A stretch of DNA of 64,000 bases, from assembly GCA_016709725.1 (NCBI GenBank), contig JADJMG010000031.1:1-64000 (forward strand), given 5' to 3'. Position 1 is the first letter of the stretch, and each line of letters opens with the position of its first letter. Origin of the DNA: Bacteroidota bacterium. Its GTDB lineage: Bacteria > Bacteroidota > Bacteroidia > AKYH767-A > OLB10. A program made the position numbers and the translations under genes. Under the pieces are notes generated by a model. It was not told the DNA's origin and made no database searches. It saw only the letters and a list, made by a program, of their open reading frames with translations. Shown here in pieces: positions 18,805 to 27,698 of the stretch.

Positions 18805-20037
18805 CTACTCATACCGTAAGGCTTCAATTGGATCTAAATTCGAAGCCTTTATCGCCGGATAAATCCCCGCCACTAATCCTACCAAAAAGCAAACACTGAA
18901 ACCTAATGCGATCCAATCCCACGGAATGATGAAAGCTCCTCCCACGGCCATGGAAATTAAGTTTCCGATAAGAACGCCCAATATAACGCCTGTAATTCCG
19001 CCTAACTGACAAATAACAATAGCCTCGGTTAAAAATTGCTTGCGGATATTATTACGTGTAGCACCTAATGATTTCCGGATTCCAATTTCTCTTGTTCTTT
19101 CTGTAACACTCACTAGCATAATATTCATCAAACCAATGGATGCGCCTAAGAGCGTAATGATACCTATAATGGTGGCCGAAAAAGTTACCGTGCTCATCGA
19201 TTCAATGACCATTCCTGCTAGACTATCACTCTGCGTAACTTCAAAACTATTATCCTCGCCGATTCGGTCTTTGCGCACATTTCGCATCATGCTGGTCGCT
19301 TCTCCAGTGGCAGGTTCTAAGTCGGTAATCTGCTTAAGTTTTACCGTGATGGAGTAGGTGGAGTTCTCTGAACCGTAATCTAGTTTTGCATTGGAAAGTG
19401 GTATCAAACAAACTTTATCACCACCAAATCCCATACTGGATCCCTTTTCGCCGAGTGTTCCCACCACTCTGTATTTGGCCGGACCAACACTCACAATTTT
19501 GTCGATGGGATTCGTCTTTTTAAAAAGTTTGTCGACCAATTCTTTTCCCAATAAACAAACATGCAATCCCTCCTCTAAATCATGTTGCGTTAAGTTTCTT
19601 CCCGAGGCCAACGTATATCCAGAAACATCGAGGTAGTTGGGATCCACTCCCATCACGGTGATGTTAGGGTTCGACTTAGTATTTTCAAACTTAATGACCC
19701 CAATTTGATCCGCCATGGTGGAAACCGATACTTGAGACGGATATTTGAAGCGTTCAGAAAACTCAAGTGCCTGATAATAAGTAATTTTAGGGTGTCTTTT
19801 GGCTCTCTTGGACTTGCCACCCATGTGGATATTCATTCCCGAATTGCGGATGGTGAAGGAGTTGGAGCCCATGCTTGAAAAACTACTGCTGATGGATCCT
19901 TTCAGCGCATCAATAGAAGTTAAAATGCCTACTAATGCCATAATTCCAAATGCTATGATGAGGATCGTTAAAACGGTTCTCAGCATTTGACCACGAATAG
20001 CGGAAATAGCTACTCGAATATTTTCCCTCGTTGTCAT
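18805..20037 (-). CDS. MacB/FtsX-type ABC transporter permease
   Basis: 410 residues with the MacB layout: N-terminal helix (about 19-41), a MacB_PCD periplasmic domain (about 45-260), then three helices forming the FtsX domain with the conserved T-E-R-T-R-E-I-G-I-R-K-S-L-G-A-T-R motif and a G-I-Y-P-A-x-K-A-S-N-L-D-P-I-E-A-L-R-Y-E terminus. Such permeases work with an ATPase and a periplasmic adaptor in tripartite export or mechanotransmission. Neither partner gene is adjacent, so it is an orphan here. No premature stop is seen. Confidence 0.88.
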   Translation of the reverse strand: MTTRENIRVAISAIRGQMLRTVLTILIIAFGIMALVGILTSIDALKGSISSSFSSMGSNSFTIRNSGMNIHMGGKSKRAKRHPKITYYQALEFSERFKYPSQVSVSTMADQIGVIKFENTKSNPNITVMGVDPNYLDVSGYTLASGRNLTQHDLEEGLHVCLLGKELVDKLFKKTNPIDKIVSVGPAKYRVVGTLGEKGSSMGFGGDKVCLIPLSNAKLDYGSENSTYSITVKLKQITDLEPATGEATSMMRNVRKDRIGEDNSFEVTQSDSLAGMVIESMSTVTFSATIIGIITLLGASIGLMNIMLVSVTERTREIGIRKSLGATRNNIRKQFLTEAIVICQLGGITGVILGVLIGNLISMAVGGAFIIPWDWIALGFSVCFLVGLVAGIYPAIKASNLDPIEALRYE

Positions 20038-20171
20038 GGGCCAAATGTAGAGATGTTCTGTTTATTTTATGAATTTTATGGCGGAACTGATTAAAATCTT
20101 TCATAAAATGCAATAAATAGTATCTAAAAGCCGTATCATTGCGTATAGAAAAATATAATCCAAAGATAAAT

Positions 20172-20471
20172 ATGAAAAAATTCCTTCTTGCAGCCGCTTT
20201 TGTGACCGTATGTTCATTTAGCTCTGCCCTTGCACAAACTGCAGTTCAAACTGAAAAAGCAGCCGTTGCAACTGATGTTCAACAAAGCGAAATAGCAAAA
20301 GAAAAGCCTGCTGCTAAAGCTGCTTCTTGCTGCTCTAAAAAATCAAAAGATGCAAAAGCTTGCTCAGATAAAGAAGCAAAATCAGCTGCTGGAAAATCTT
20401 CTTGCTGCCAAAAAGGTGGACACACTGATGCAAAAGCAGAAGATAAAGATCATGCTAATCACAAGCATTAA
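20172..20471 (+). CDS. Small secreted Cys/Lys/His-rich protein, possible metal binder
   Basis: I take the ATG at 20172, which begins a textbook signal peptide ending A-L-A-Q; 99 residues. The mature part is low-complexity, rich in Lys and Ala, with two Cys-Cys pairs (S-C-C-S-K-K and S-S-C-C-Q-K), one further Cys and a C-terminus rich in His and Asp (D-H-A-N-H-K-H). This composition suggests periplasmic metal binding, but no family is recognised. It is a single gene with its own strong terminator and is divergent from the permease gene. Confidence 0.65.
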   Translation: MKKFLLAAAFVTVCSFSSALAQTAVQTEKAAVATDVQQSEIAKEKPAAKAASCCSKKSKDAKACSDKEAKSAAGKSSCCQKGGHTDAKAEDKDHANHKH

Positions 20472-20488
20472 TCGTTAATCAAAATATT

Positions 20489-20517
20489 TAAAAGCCTCCT
20501 AATTGGAGGCTTTTTTG
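20489..20517 (+). terminator. Rho-independent terminator
   Basis: Stem AAAGCCTCC with GGAGGCTTT around a short AATT loop, followed by six T on the + strand, 20 bases past the small secreted protein. Confidence 0.88.
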
Positions 20518-20595
20518 TTTCATTAATCTTTGACAAGAAGAGCAACAAATATCGATACATTTGAAATTTCCCACATTCTTCTAAGCTTTTTTTTC

Positions 20596-20675
20596 TCGCA
20601 AAGGCGCGAAGCCGCAAAGGCTGTGCTACATTAATCCCGATAGCTATCGGGACGCTAAGGCTGCGCTATGCTAAG
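20596..20675. repeat. Interspersed element with perfect 18-bp palindrome
   Basis: TCCCGATAGCTATCGGGA (20635-20652) is a perfect palindrome embedded in CGCAAAG/GCTAAG-rich sequence on both sides. A relative, TCCCGCTA-TT-TAGCGGGA, occurs at 59820-59837. Such elements are frequent between Bacteroidota genes. Confidence 0.65.
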
Positions 20676-20739
20676 TTTTATCATGTTGGCGCAATAATCT
20701 CGGAAGGAAATAATATCATAAAGATTACAACTTTCAGCT

Positions 20740-20771
20740 AATTCTTAATTCTTAATTCTGCATTCTGAATT
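20740..20771. repeat. AATTCTTA/AATTCTGA word repeat at a gene 3' end
   Basis: Runs of AATTCTTA and TTCTGAATT end directly at the stop codon of the HAD phosphatase gene. Similar runs lie at 42276-42320 and at 53533-53564, the last one abutting the NUDIX stop codon. Confidence 0.6.
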
Positions 20772-21474
20772 ACCCTACATAATCCAGCAACTCCATCAAA
20801 CTCCGAATCGTAATCACCGGCGCGTTGTGTTTTTCTTTTCCATGCGGTGCAAAATGTACCGCCGTCATTCCCGCATTTAAGGCTCCGTAGACATCAGTTT
20901 GATAAGTATCACCAATCATCATACAGTCTTCCATCTTTTTAGCTCCTGAATGTTGCATGGCATGATGAAAAATTTTAGGATCCGGTTTGTGTACACCCAC
21001 TTCTTCAGAGACAAATACGGTGTCAAAATATTTTATTAATCCCGATGAATTCATCTTCACATGTTGTGCTTCTTTGAATCCATTAGTAATAATGTTCAAC
21101 GAAAATTTAGAGTGGAGTGCATCTAACAATTCAACCGTTCCTGGAATTAAATATTGTTTGTGCGGTGTTCGCATCACAAATGCATCGGCAAGGGAATTAG
21201 CAATCGCATCGTCATGAATATCGAAATCTTGCAAGGTGTGTACAAAGCGATGAAGTCGAACTGCATCTTTGCCCACTTTGTTGTCCGAATACAATCCCCA
21301 CAATCGCTCATTGTGCTGTTTGTATTGGATGTGAAAAGTGTCGAAGTCGGGAACGCCTTTTTGTGTGAGATTTAATTCTTCAAAGATCTCACTCAAACTT
21401 TCTTCGGCATTGCGATCGGTATCCCACAAGGTATGGTCTAAATCGAAGTAGAGGTGACTGTATTTTTGGCTCAT
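20770..21474 (-). CDS. HAD-family pyrimidine nucleotidase, YjjG type
   Basis: 234 residues with all four HAD motifs: D-L-D-H-T-L-W-D near the start (nucleophile D11), I-I-T-N-G, a K-P-D-P Lys and G-D-T-Y-Q-T-D. A helical C1 cap of about 90 residues fits the YjjG group, which dephosphorylates noncanonical pyrimidine nucleotides. Its start overlaps the upstream membrane protein gene by 4 bases. The nearby uracil phosphoribosyltransferase gene fits a pyrimidine context. The physiological substrate is inferred from family only. Confidence 0.82.
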   Translation of the reverse strand: MSQKYSHLYFDLDHTLWDTDRNAEESLSEIFEELNLTQKGVPDFDTFHIQYKQHNERLWGLYSDNKVGKDAVRLHRFVHTLQDFDIHDDAIANSLADAFVMRTPHKQYLIPGTVELLDALHSKFSLNIITNGFKEAQHVKMNSSGLIKYFDTVFVSEEVGVHKPDPKIFHHAMQHSGAKKMEDCMMIGDTYQTDVYGALNAGMTAVHFAPHGKEKHNAPVITIRSLMELLDYVG

Positions 21475-22044
21475 GGAATAACTTGCTCTTGTAAATCTTT
21501 TATACTGGCTACATGTAGTAATTCAAATACCGTTATCATGGCCACCGACCAAAAAAGGATGGAAAAAAACATGTACAGTAGAATTTTCTTTTTTCTTGCT
21601 TCTAAACTATTGGCGATAATGGTTCCGATGGGAATGGAAAGGAAGATGGGCGTGACGATGGCAATGCCCATGAGTCCATACTTTTTCCAAATTTGAACGA
21701 TGCGTCGATTTTTCTTGGTGAATACTTTTCGCTTTACATCATTGTCAATATACTCGTAATTCACAATGAAATTTCCTTCTAAATCCACTTTTGGCTTTGA
21801 AAAAAATTCTTGGTTTTTGTCGCCATCTTCTGAATTTTCTAAAAAGCCAATGTTCTAATTTAAAAAAAGGTTTGGAGAGATACGAAAACACAACCACTCC
21901 TAACATTCCACCAATAATGCAGTAAACTACCGATTCGAGAAGCGTGAATTCATGTTGCTTATTGTAATACGCAAAGGCGGGACCCGCTAAGAATTTAACG
22001 CTGCTTAAAAGTATGACTTGAACGATTTTCCAGAACTCGATCAT
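21471..22044 (-). CDS. Multi-pass membrane protein, frameshifted
   Basis: Two overlapping minus frames make one protein of about 190 residues. The first part (from 22044) has hydrophobic segments at about 8-25 and 36-55. The second part, down to 21471, has a segment containing L-M-G-I-A-I-V-T-P and another containing M-F-F-S-I-L-F-W-S. In the second frame the linker reads naturally as D-G-D-K-N-Q-E-F-F-S-K-P, and the break falls between about 21785 and 21865, near T/A runs. Family unknown; the I-W-K-K-Y-G-L-M-G-I-A motif is, as I recall, conserved in uncharacterised Bacteroidota proteins. It overlaps the HAD gene by 4 bases. Confidence 0.6.
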
Positions 22045-22103
22045 TTATTGTTATTCCTTCTTGGCTATCTCTATAAACTAATTTGAAAAGTGTTTTCTTA
22101 ATC

Positions 22104-22751
22104 TTACTCTTTCTCGCCGTATGCCAAATCCCCAGCGTCACCTAAACCAGGAACAATATAAGCTTGTGCGGTCAACTCGTCATCAACCACACCTACCCAA
22201 ATATCTACTTCAGCAGGCATATTTTTTTTCAAATATTCTACACCTTGTGTACTCGCCACAGCGGCCACAATATGCGTATGCTTGGGTTTTCCTTTTTCAG
22301 CAATAGCGCGATAGGTGGTCACCATCGATGATCCAGTAGCAAGCATGGGATCGGCGAGAATGAGAATACGATTTACGATGGGTGGACTACTGATATAATC
22401 TAAATGAATATCGAAGGATCCATCTTTATGATGTTTTCTATAGGCAGAAATAAATGCATTGTCGGCATGGTCAAAATAATTTAAGATGCCTTGATGTAAT
22501 GGTAATCCCGCTCTTAAAATGGTTCCAACAATGGGTTGCTCCGACATTAATGAAACATTAGCAATACCCAAAGGCGTAACCACTTCCACCATGTGATACG
22601 GAAGTTTTTTAGAAATTTCTAATGCTGCAATTTCTCCAATGCGCTCTAAATTTCTTCGAAAGCGCATACGATCTTTTTGCACTTCAACATTTCTGAGTTC
22701 AGAAATAAATTGGTTGATGATGGAATTTCCTTCGCTTAATAAATGAACCAT
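22104..22751 (-). CDS. upp: Uracil phosphoribosyltransferase
   Basis: 215 residues with the UPRTase signature: the PRPP loop I-L-A-D-P-M-L-A-T-G-S-S-M, the R-A-G-L-P-L-H-Q-G flap region and the uracil-binding segment near the C-terminus (Y-I-V-P-G-L-G-D-A-G-D). It converts uracil and PRPP to UMP in pyrimidine salvage. It follows the SDR gene by 4 bases and so is transcribed as the tail of the glycan-modification cassette, though functionally unrelated. Confidence 0.95.
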   Translation of the reverse strand: MVHLLSEGNSIINQFISELRNVEVQKDRMRFRRNLERIGEIAALEISKKLPYHMVEVVTPLGIANVSLMSEQPIVGTILRAGLPLHQGILNYFDHADNAFISAYRKHHKDGSFDIHLDYISSPPIVNRILILADPMLATGSSMVTTYRAIAEKGKPKHTHIVAAVASTQGVEYLKKNMPAEVDIWVGVVDDELTAQAYIVPGLGDAGDLAYGEKE

Positions 22752-22755
22752 AATT

Positions 22756-23490
22756 TTAGATGTATAAACCTCCGTTTATGTGAATAATTTGTCCTGTGGT
22801 AAATGCGGCTTCTTCACTGCATAAATACAACGTTGCCGCGGCTAATTCGTCAGCATGCCCTAATCGAGATGCAGGTGTAGCACTTTTAATTTTTTCTTGT
22901 TGAGGTTCGTCTACCGAGTGAATCATACCTGCGTCGAAATATCCAGGCGCAATGCAGTTCACCGTAATGTTGAAGTGTGCTAATTCGACGGCTTGTGCGC
23001 GTGTGAGACCTTCCAGCGCTGCCTTGGATGCGGCGTACGCTGAAGTGCCCGCTAAAGGTCGATGGGCAACGACAGACGAAATATAAATGATGCGTCCTGT
23101 TTCATAAGTGCGCATCTGTGGAATGCAATGTTTACTGAGCATCCACGCCGCTGTTGTATTTACATTGAATACTTCTTGCCAGCTTTCTAAACTTTGTTTC
23201 CAACTTAATCCACTAAATGGTATGCCTGCATTGTTGACAAGTACTTCTACAGAACCCATGTTGCTGCGGATGGTATTCATCATGTTGATGACATCTTCTT
23301 CATTTCTTAAATCAGCTTGAAATAGTTGATGATGGTTTTTTTCACCACCTAGATCTTTTAGCAATGCACTGGCTCCTTCACCCTTTTGAAAGTAATGCAA
23401 CGCGAGTCGATAGCCTGCTTTGGCCATTTTTTTGGCTAATGCAGAACCAAGTCCTCCGGTTGATCCTGAAATTAATGCAATCCTCGACAT
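22756..23490 (-). CDS. Short-chain dehydrogenase/reductase, FabG-like
   Basis: I place the start at 23490 (M-S-R-I-A-L-I-S-G-S-T-G-G-L-G), which leaves two bases after the preceding gene; the frame is open further upstream. 244 residues with the Rossmann glycine motif, N-N-A-G, catalytic Ser in I-S-S and Y-A-A-S-K, and the P-G-Y-F segment of FabG-like reductases. Substrate unknown; members reduce 3-ketoacyl-ACP or various keto sugars and alcohols. In this operon it follows deacetylase and acyltransferase genes, so a role in making or modifying an envelope glycan or lipid is plausible. Confidence 0.88.
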   Translation of the reverse strand: MSRIALISGSTGGLGSALAKKMAKAGYRLALHYFQKGEGASALLKDLGGEKNHHQLFQADLRNEEDVINMMNTIRSNMGSVEVLVNNAGIPFSGLSWKQSLESWQEVFNVNTTAAWMLSKHCIPQMRTYETGRIIYISSVVAHRPLAGTSAYAASKAALEGLTRAQAVELAHFNITVNCIAPGYFDAGMIHSVDEPQQEKIKSATPASRLGHADELAAATLYLCSEEAAFTTGQIIHINGGLYI

Positions 23491-23492
23491 AG

Positions 23493-24407
23493 TTAACGCT
23501 TTAACCAACGCAGCGCCTTGGGCAGCCGGTTGATCTGAAGTCGTAAATATACACAATCATCGCTTCCGAAACTTTGGAAAAATTGGGCGATGTTTTTCAC
23601 CGATGAGCCTCCGAAATCTAAATCAATATCTTGTGAAGTATTTTCACGAATAAATTGATCGAAAAGAAAATGCATGGCTCCTTGTTTTCTTCCTTCCGGA
23701 CTCGAAAATCCTTTTAAATATAAATAGCGATTTCCTGTTTTGATGAAAAAGGCAGCCGCTAGAATTGCTTTTTGAGGATCCTGAACCGCCCAGCAGGTGC
23801 CAATGGCATTGATAGACGATGCCTGCATGAGCTTCAACAAGGTTTGGTAATCGGAATCATTAAATTTTTCGGCGGCAATTTTCTGGTGTTCTTTAAAAGA
23901 ATCGACTAAAAGTTCAGGTGCAAAGTTTTTCTGGATATGCAAATTTTTCTTTTCAGCCTTTTTTAAATTGCGTACTAAATTTTCATTGTACCCTTTTCGA
24001 ATTTCTTGATGAGAATTCCGAAGTGAAAGTTTCTGGTAAAACTTAGACTCCGATTTTGTATCCGCAGGAATCTCGTGATGATTTTCGTGCAGACAAAAGT
24101 CGAGGTACTTGAATTCTTCCGGAATAGCGTTTAAGAATTCGATGCGCTTGTTTTCTGTTATTTCACTTTTGGAGATCACCCCATAATGTCGAATAAAAAA
24201 GGCTTGATGGATGTATTCAATCCCCAATTTGTTTTTATATGCAAATGGAAAAACGGTTTCGTAATTTCCTTCTACCAAGGCGCCCCATTGCTCGCAACAA
24301 GTATCTAAATACCAAGTAAAATAAAAAGCTTGCCCATCTTTACTCTGTGCGATGCATTCATCCCATTTGTAAACATCGATTTCCTTGCGTTTTAAAAATC
24401 GAATCAT
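23493..24407 (-). CDS. GNAT/FemAB-like acyltransferase
   Basis: 304 residues. The first half carries F-Y-F-T-W-Y-L-D and F-P-F-A-Y-K; the second half has the GNAT-type strand-helix pattern with A-A-F-F-I-K-T-G-N-R-Y-L-Y-L-K-G, then Q-G-A-M-H-F-L-F-D and L-D-F-G-G-S. The layout (two GNAT-like halves, G-S near the end) recalls the FemAB/BioF2-like acetyltransferases that transfer amino-acyl or acyl groups to cell-envelope components. It overlaps the neighbouring deacetylase gene by 4 bases. The exact donor and acceptor cannot be read. Confidence 0.65.
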   Translation of the reverse strand: MIRFLKRKEIDVYKWDECIAQSKDGQAFYFTWYLDTCCEQWGALVEGNYETVFPFAYKNKLGIEYIHQAFFIRHYGVISKSEITENKRIEFLNAIPEEFKYLDFCLHENHHEIPADTKSESKFYQKLSLRNSHQEIRKGYNENLVRNLKKAEKKNLHIQKNFAPELLVDSFKEHQKIAAEKFNDSDYQTLLKLMQASSINAIGTCWAVQDPQKAILAAAFFIKTGNRYLYLKGFSSPEGRKQGAMHFLFDQFIRENTSQDIDLDFGGSSVKNIAQFFQSFGSDDCVYLRLQINRLPKALRWLKR

Positions 24408-25405
24408 ATGAATTGCTTTTTTTGATCGCGGAAAGTGGTGAATTGATTTTCTGATTTTTTATCGATGATAAATTGCTCGAGTGCTTTTAATCCATAACGA
24501 CTCAACGCCTTGGGATGACCTATCACCACCATCTCTTCTTTCTTTGCTCGGTGGTGTTGTCTAAATGCTCTCCACAATAGGCTCGCATTGTATCCATCTA
24601 CCGAAACCGTGTTATGTGTCCAGTGACTTAAAATTTTTAGACGTTGTCCCGGTGCAGCAACCGGAATTCCATCACCCAAGGGTTTGTGCTGGTATGGATT
24701 TAGTCGGCCCAATAAAAATAATCTCCAGTAAAAAAGTGGGGAGTTGTGAATGGAACTGATAGGGATTTCTGTAAAATCTCCTTCGGGAACTTCGATATTG
24801 GGATTGTCCGAAAATTTCCATTTGCTTTTTAAAGGTGCTCCTCTAAAATCGTATTTGTATAATTCCGATTCGTAATGTCCATTCGCAAATACGCTGCTAT
24901 CAACACGAATTCCGTTTTCATACAAAGCATTCTTTATTCGTGGAAACGGTTGTATGCACCAACCACCAGCACGAAAGGCATAAATTTCGTTGGGGCCTGT
25001 GAATGCTTCGAGTCGGGATTTGTATCGTTGACAAATGGATTTAATTTCGGCATTCGAAAAATCATCCAATTTATACCGATCTACTTTACATACCCATTGA
25101 TTGCCGTCATAATAACTATCTTCCCAATGCGGATGAATATGCAATTGTAAATCGTGACCTGTTTTCCAAAGAGTTTCAAGTTGAGTGCAAAGTGCAGCAT
25201 GATCTTTTTGTAGTGATGGATGTTTTATCATTTCCGATTCCATCTTCAACAGAAAACCGATGTCAACAAATTGACAAAGTTTCACGTCGTGCTTGTCGGC
25301 CATCTCCGTCAACATTCGAGTGGGTTCGAGAATGCATTTTTCTACCGTCCCGGGTCGATCCCCAAAGTAAATCTCATAATCAAAGGTGAGGTAAATTTGC
25401 ATCAA
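24404..25405 (-). CDS. Polysaccharide deacetylase-like protein (NodB superfamily)
   Basis: 333 residues beginning I-Y-L-T-F-D-Y-E-I-Y-F-G, the T-F-D-Y-E form of the NodB first motif. A metal-site-like H-I-H-P-H-W follows near residue 123, then the F-R-A-G-G-W-C motif common in deacetylases of glycan clusters, and a C-terminal V-I-G-H-P-K. These suggest a metal-dependent carbohydrate N- or O-deacetylase. No signal peptide is seen, so it would act in the cytoplasm. It overlaps its neighbours by 4 bases on each side; the start may be the second ATG, three bases further in. Confidence 0.8.
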   Translation of the reverse strand: MMQIYLTFDYEIYFGDRPGTVEKCILEPTRMLTEMADKHDVKLCQFVDIGFLLKMESEMIKHPSLQKDHAALCTQLETLWKTGHDLQLHIHPHWEDSYYDGNQWVCKVDRYKLDDFSNAEIKSICQRYKSRLEAFTGPNEIYAFRAGGWCIQPFPRIKNALYENGIRVDSSVFANGHYESELYKYDFRGAPLKSKWKFSDNPNIEVPEGDFTEIPISSIHNSPLFYWRLFLLGRLNPYQHKPLGDGIPVAAPGQRLKILSHWTHNTVSVDGYNASLLWRAFRQHHRAKKEEMVVIGHPKALSRYGLKALEQFIIDKKSENQFTTFRDQKKQFI

Positions 25406-26322
25406 GCCAATTGGTTTTTGTCGCCGTAAGGAGTATACATCGTTACACCGTAGTCGTGATAATATTTTAACATGACCGCTAACATTTTTTCAGCATTGAG
25501 AAGCAATGTGTTTGCCTCTGCCACTTTTCCTTTGGTGAGCACATTTTCTTTTTCAAAAATAGGAACTAAGGCATCACAATTTCTTTTTGCTGAATAGATA
25601 GGATTGTGCACTTTAGTTTGGACGTTGTGAATATGTCCCGCTACATCTTTCAGTTGCACATCAAATAGTTGATCGTCGTAAACAGGATATTTAAAGTCGA
25701 CCGCATCTTCTAAGGTATGTAAACTGGTGCCGGCGCCATTTAAAGTAGTGCCCAGCATTAATATCTTTCCTTTCTTTTCAGCTAATTTCCGAAAGGGCGA
25801 TTCTTGATCGTAAGGTGTTATTCTTCCCAGATGCGTTGCCGTTAGGTACTCCGCTAATGGACCAAAAGCACAAACGGGATCGGTAGGATGTAAACTTCTT
25901 TTCACTCCTTTCATCTTTCTAAATTCTTCGGTGATGATACCCATCGCAGAAGGAGTATTTAATACATCAAAAAGGGGATTTGCATTCAAGTAATCTTTAT
26001 TCCTTCCTTTAGCTGGAAAAGAAGGCATAAGTAAAGTTCCGGCCGGACCAATGGTTTCGATTAGCGCTTGAATAACGGCATTTGGACCGCCATGCACAAA
26101 GCCAATCTTACTTAAACTACTATGTACCAACAGCACATCTCCCTCAGCAATTCCAATTTTTTTAAAGTCTGAAATTAAATCTTCTTTTGTAAAACCACCA
26201 TTCTTTTGTTGCTGAACAAGCTTTTGGTTTCTGAAAGATTTCTTGATCCGCTTTGCCATTTCAAGCGACCACTCGGGACTATTCTTTAGCAAAACATGAA
26301 TCAATTTATTTTTCATGCGCAT
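25402..26322 (-). CDS. AAC(3)-family N-acetyltransferase
   Basis: 306 residues of the Antibiotic_NAT fold: L-L-V-H-S-S-L-S near residue 65, G-G-P-N-A-V-I-Q-A-L, the G-T-L-L-M-P-S-F strand, a S-L-H-P-T-D-P-V-C-A-F motif and E-D-A-V-D-F-K-Y-P. The family is named for aminoglycoside 3-N-acetyltransferases, but many members sit in polysaccharide clusters and acetylate amino sugars. Here it lies between two deacetylase-like genes with 4- and 17-base overlaps, so a native sugar substrate is more likely than drug resistance. Confidence 0.85.
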   Translation of the reverse strand: MRMKNKLIHVLLKNSPEWSLEMAKRIKKSFRNQKLVQQQKNGGFTKEDLISDFKKIGIAEGDVLLVHSSLSKIGFVHGGPNAVIQALIETIGPAGTLLMPSFPAKGRNKDYLNANPLFDVLNTPSAMGIITEEFRKMKGVKRSLHPTDPVCAFGPLAEYLTATHLGRITPYDQESPFRKLAEKKGKILMLGTTLNGAGTSLHTLEDAVDFKYPVYDDQLFDVQLKDVAGHIHNVQTKVHNPIYSAKRNCDALVPIFEKENVLTKGKVAEANTLLLNAEKMLAVMLKYYHDYGVTMYTPYGDKNQLA

Positions 26323-27655
26323 GCGATTTGATTGGAATATCTTTTACTGCATAGGCAACAATCTGCTCGTAAACATCTCTCCAGCCTTCCCATTCTTCTT
26401 TGTCGTTCACACTTTGATTATGCCACAACGTAACGAAGGTTCCATTAACGGCTTTAACTTCATCAATCAATCCTTTCGCTCGCAGTACCGATTCTTGCGG
26501 ATTCAATTTCATGTAATCTTTCATCGTTCCATCCATCAGCATAAACGGAACTAAACTCAATTTGGTACTTACATCTAAATCCAAATCATAAAAGTTAAAA
26601 GGCGTGCAAATGCTCGCTCGAAATCCAATTTCCGAAGCATAACCCATGGAATAATCTTCTGTAATGTCATTCTCCAAAAGGTTGCGAAACGTTTCAGGAA
26701 AAGTCACCTTTAAATAATGTTGTCGGCTTTTGATGACTTGACGTTTGAGAACTTTATTTAATCTTTTTATTTCTTTTCGAAGTTGATCTCTGTTGGAATT
26801 ACTGTTGTAGGAGGGATGCACGCCCACCTCAGCATAATCGGCAATACTCTTGATGAGGGTCTGAAAAAGTCGGCTGCCTTCTAAAGGAATATTCTTATCG
26901 AATTCACCATAGTCGCCCACCAGAAAAAAGTATATCGTTTTCAGATTGTACTTTTTACTAATTTCCAATTGCCATTCGTAGGTATCATAAGGATCTTTCT
27001 CCCATCCAAAGAGTACACTGAAGCGCTCAACAATCTTTCTAAAATTAAATTTAAACAAAGAAAGTGCAAAAGCACCAACATGTCGGACAATCCCTTTTTC
27101 ATGATAAGCATAGGCGCTATCGATATCGAAAGTAGAGATATAACGGTAGTGCGTATCCTTAAATTGAAGTTCAGGATAATATTGATGCAAGATTTGTTTT
27201 AACTCCTGCGCATAAATATTTACCAAGGGCTTATTCAAGAAATTTTTCTGATAAGCCAAGCTTTGCTGTGGACTAAATCGCATGTGATCGTCCTTGATAT
27301 GCGGCAAATACTCTTCGTACCGACTTACGAGGTAAAAGCTTGCTGCGAATAAGTCGAAAGGGATAATATATTTTGGATGCGTTCCAAAAAATGCTGGAAT
27401 ACCTTTCCATTCAAATACATTGATTTGTTGATCTTCAATTCCTTTTTCAAATAAAAGGCGGGAGGCAAAGAAAAAAGGTTCGTCGGCCAATTGATGATCG
27501 CAATAACTCAACTTTGGACCAACATGACTCCGAAACACATCCGCCTTATCGGTGAATGTTATTTCCAATCCCAACAAATTTCGAAGCATAAGGTCGAAGA
27601 TGTATCGGAGTCGGGACGACTTCTTTGCTGTATAAACTAATAATTCGTGGGCCAT
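26306..27655 (-). CDS. DUF7033-type polysaccharide deacetylase family protein
   Basis: 449 residues. About 180 N-terminal residues form an uncharacterised domain containing P-F-F-F-A-S-R-L-L-F-E. The rest is NodB-like: F-D-I-D-S-A-Y-A-Y near residue 195, V-G-V-H-P-S-Y near 277, G-F-R-A-S near 348 and a late T-L-W-H-N-Q-S. Such proteins are common in Bacteroidota capsule and exopolysaccharide loci. It is the first gene of the five-gene overlapping cassette and overlaps the AAC(3)-like gene by 17 bases, so they are surely co-expressed. No signal peptide is visible. Confidence 0.8.
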   Translation of the reverse strand: MAHELLVYTAKKSSRLRYIFDLMLRNLLGLEITFTDKADVFRSHVGPKLSYCDHQLADEPFFFASRLLFEKGIEDQQINVFEWKGIPAFFGTHPKYIIPFDLFAASFYLVSRYEEYLPHIKDDHMRFSPQQSLAYQKNFLNKPLVNIYAQELKQILHQYYPELQFKDTHYRYISTFDIDSAYAYHEKGIVRHVGAFALSLFKFNFRKIVERFSVLFGWEKDPYDTYEWQLEISKKYNLKTIYFFLVGDYGEFDKNIPLEGSRLFQTLIKSIADYAEVGVHPSYNSNSNRDQLRKEIKRLNKVLKRQVIKSRQHYLKVTFPETFRNLLENDITEDYSMGYASEIGFRASICTPFNFYDLDLDVSTKLSLVPFMLMDGTMKDYMKLNPQESVLRAKGLIDEVKAVNGTFVTLWHNQSVNDKEEWEGWRDVYEQIVAYAVKDIPIKSHAHEK

Positions 27656-27698
27656 GTAAGGATTGAATGAAGATAGGAAATATTGCTCAGATCAAACT

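Noticed and set aside
25402..26322. AAC(3)-family gene as an aminoglycoside resistance determinant
   Set aside because: It is embedded in a glycan-modification operon with overlapping genes and no mobile element; a native substrate is more likely.
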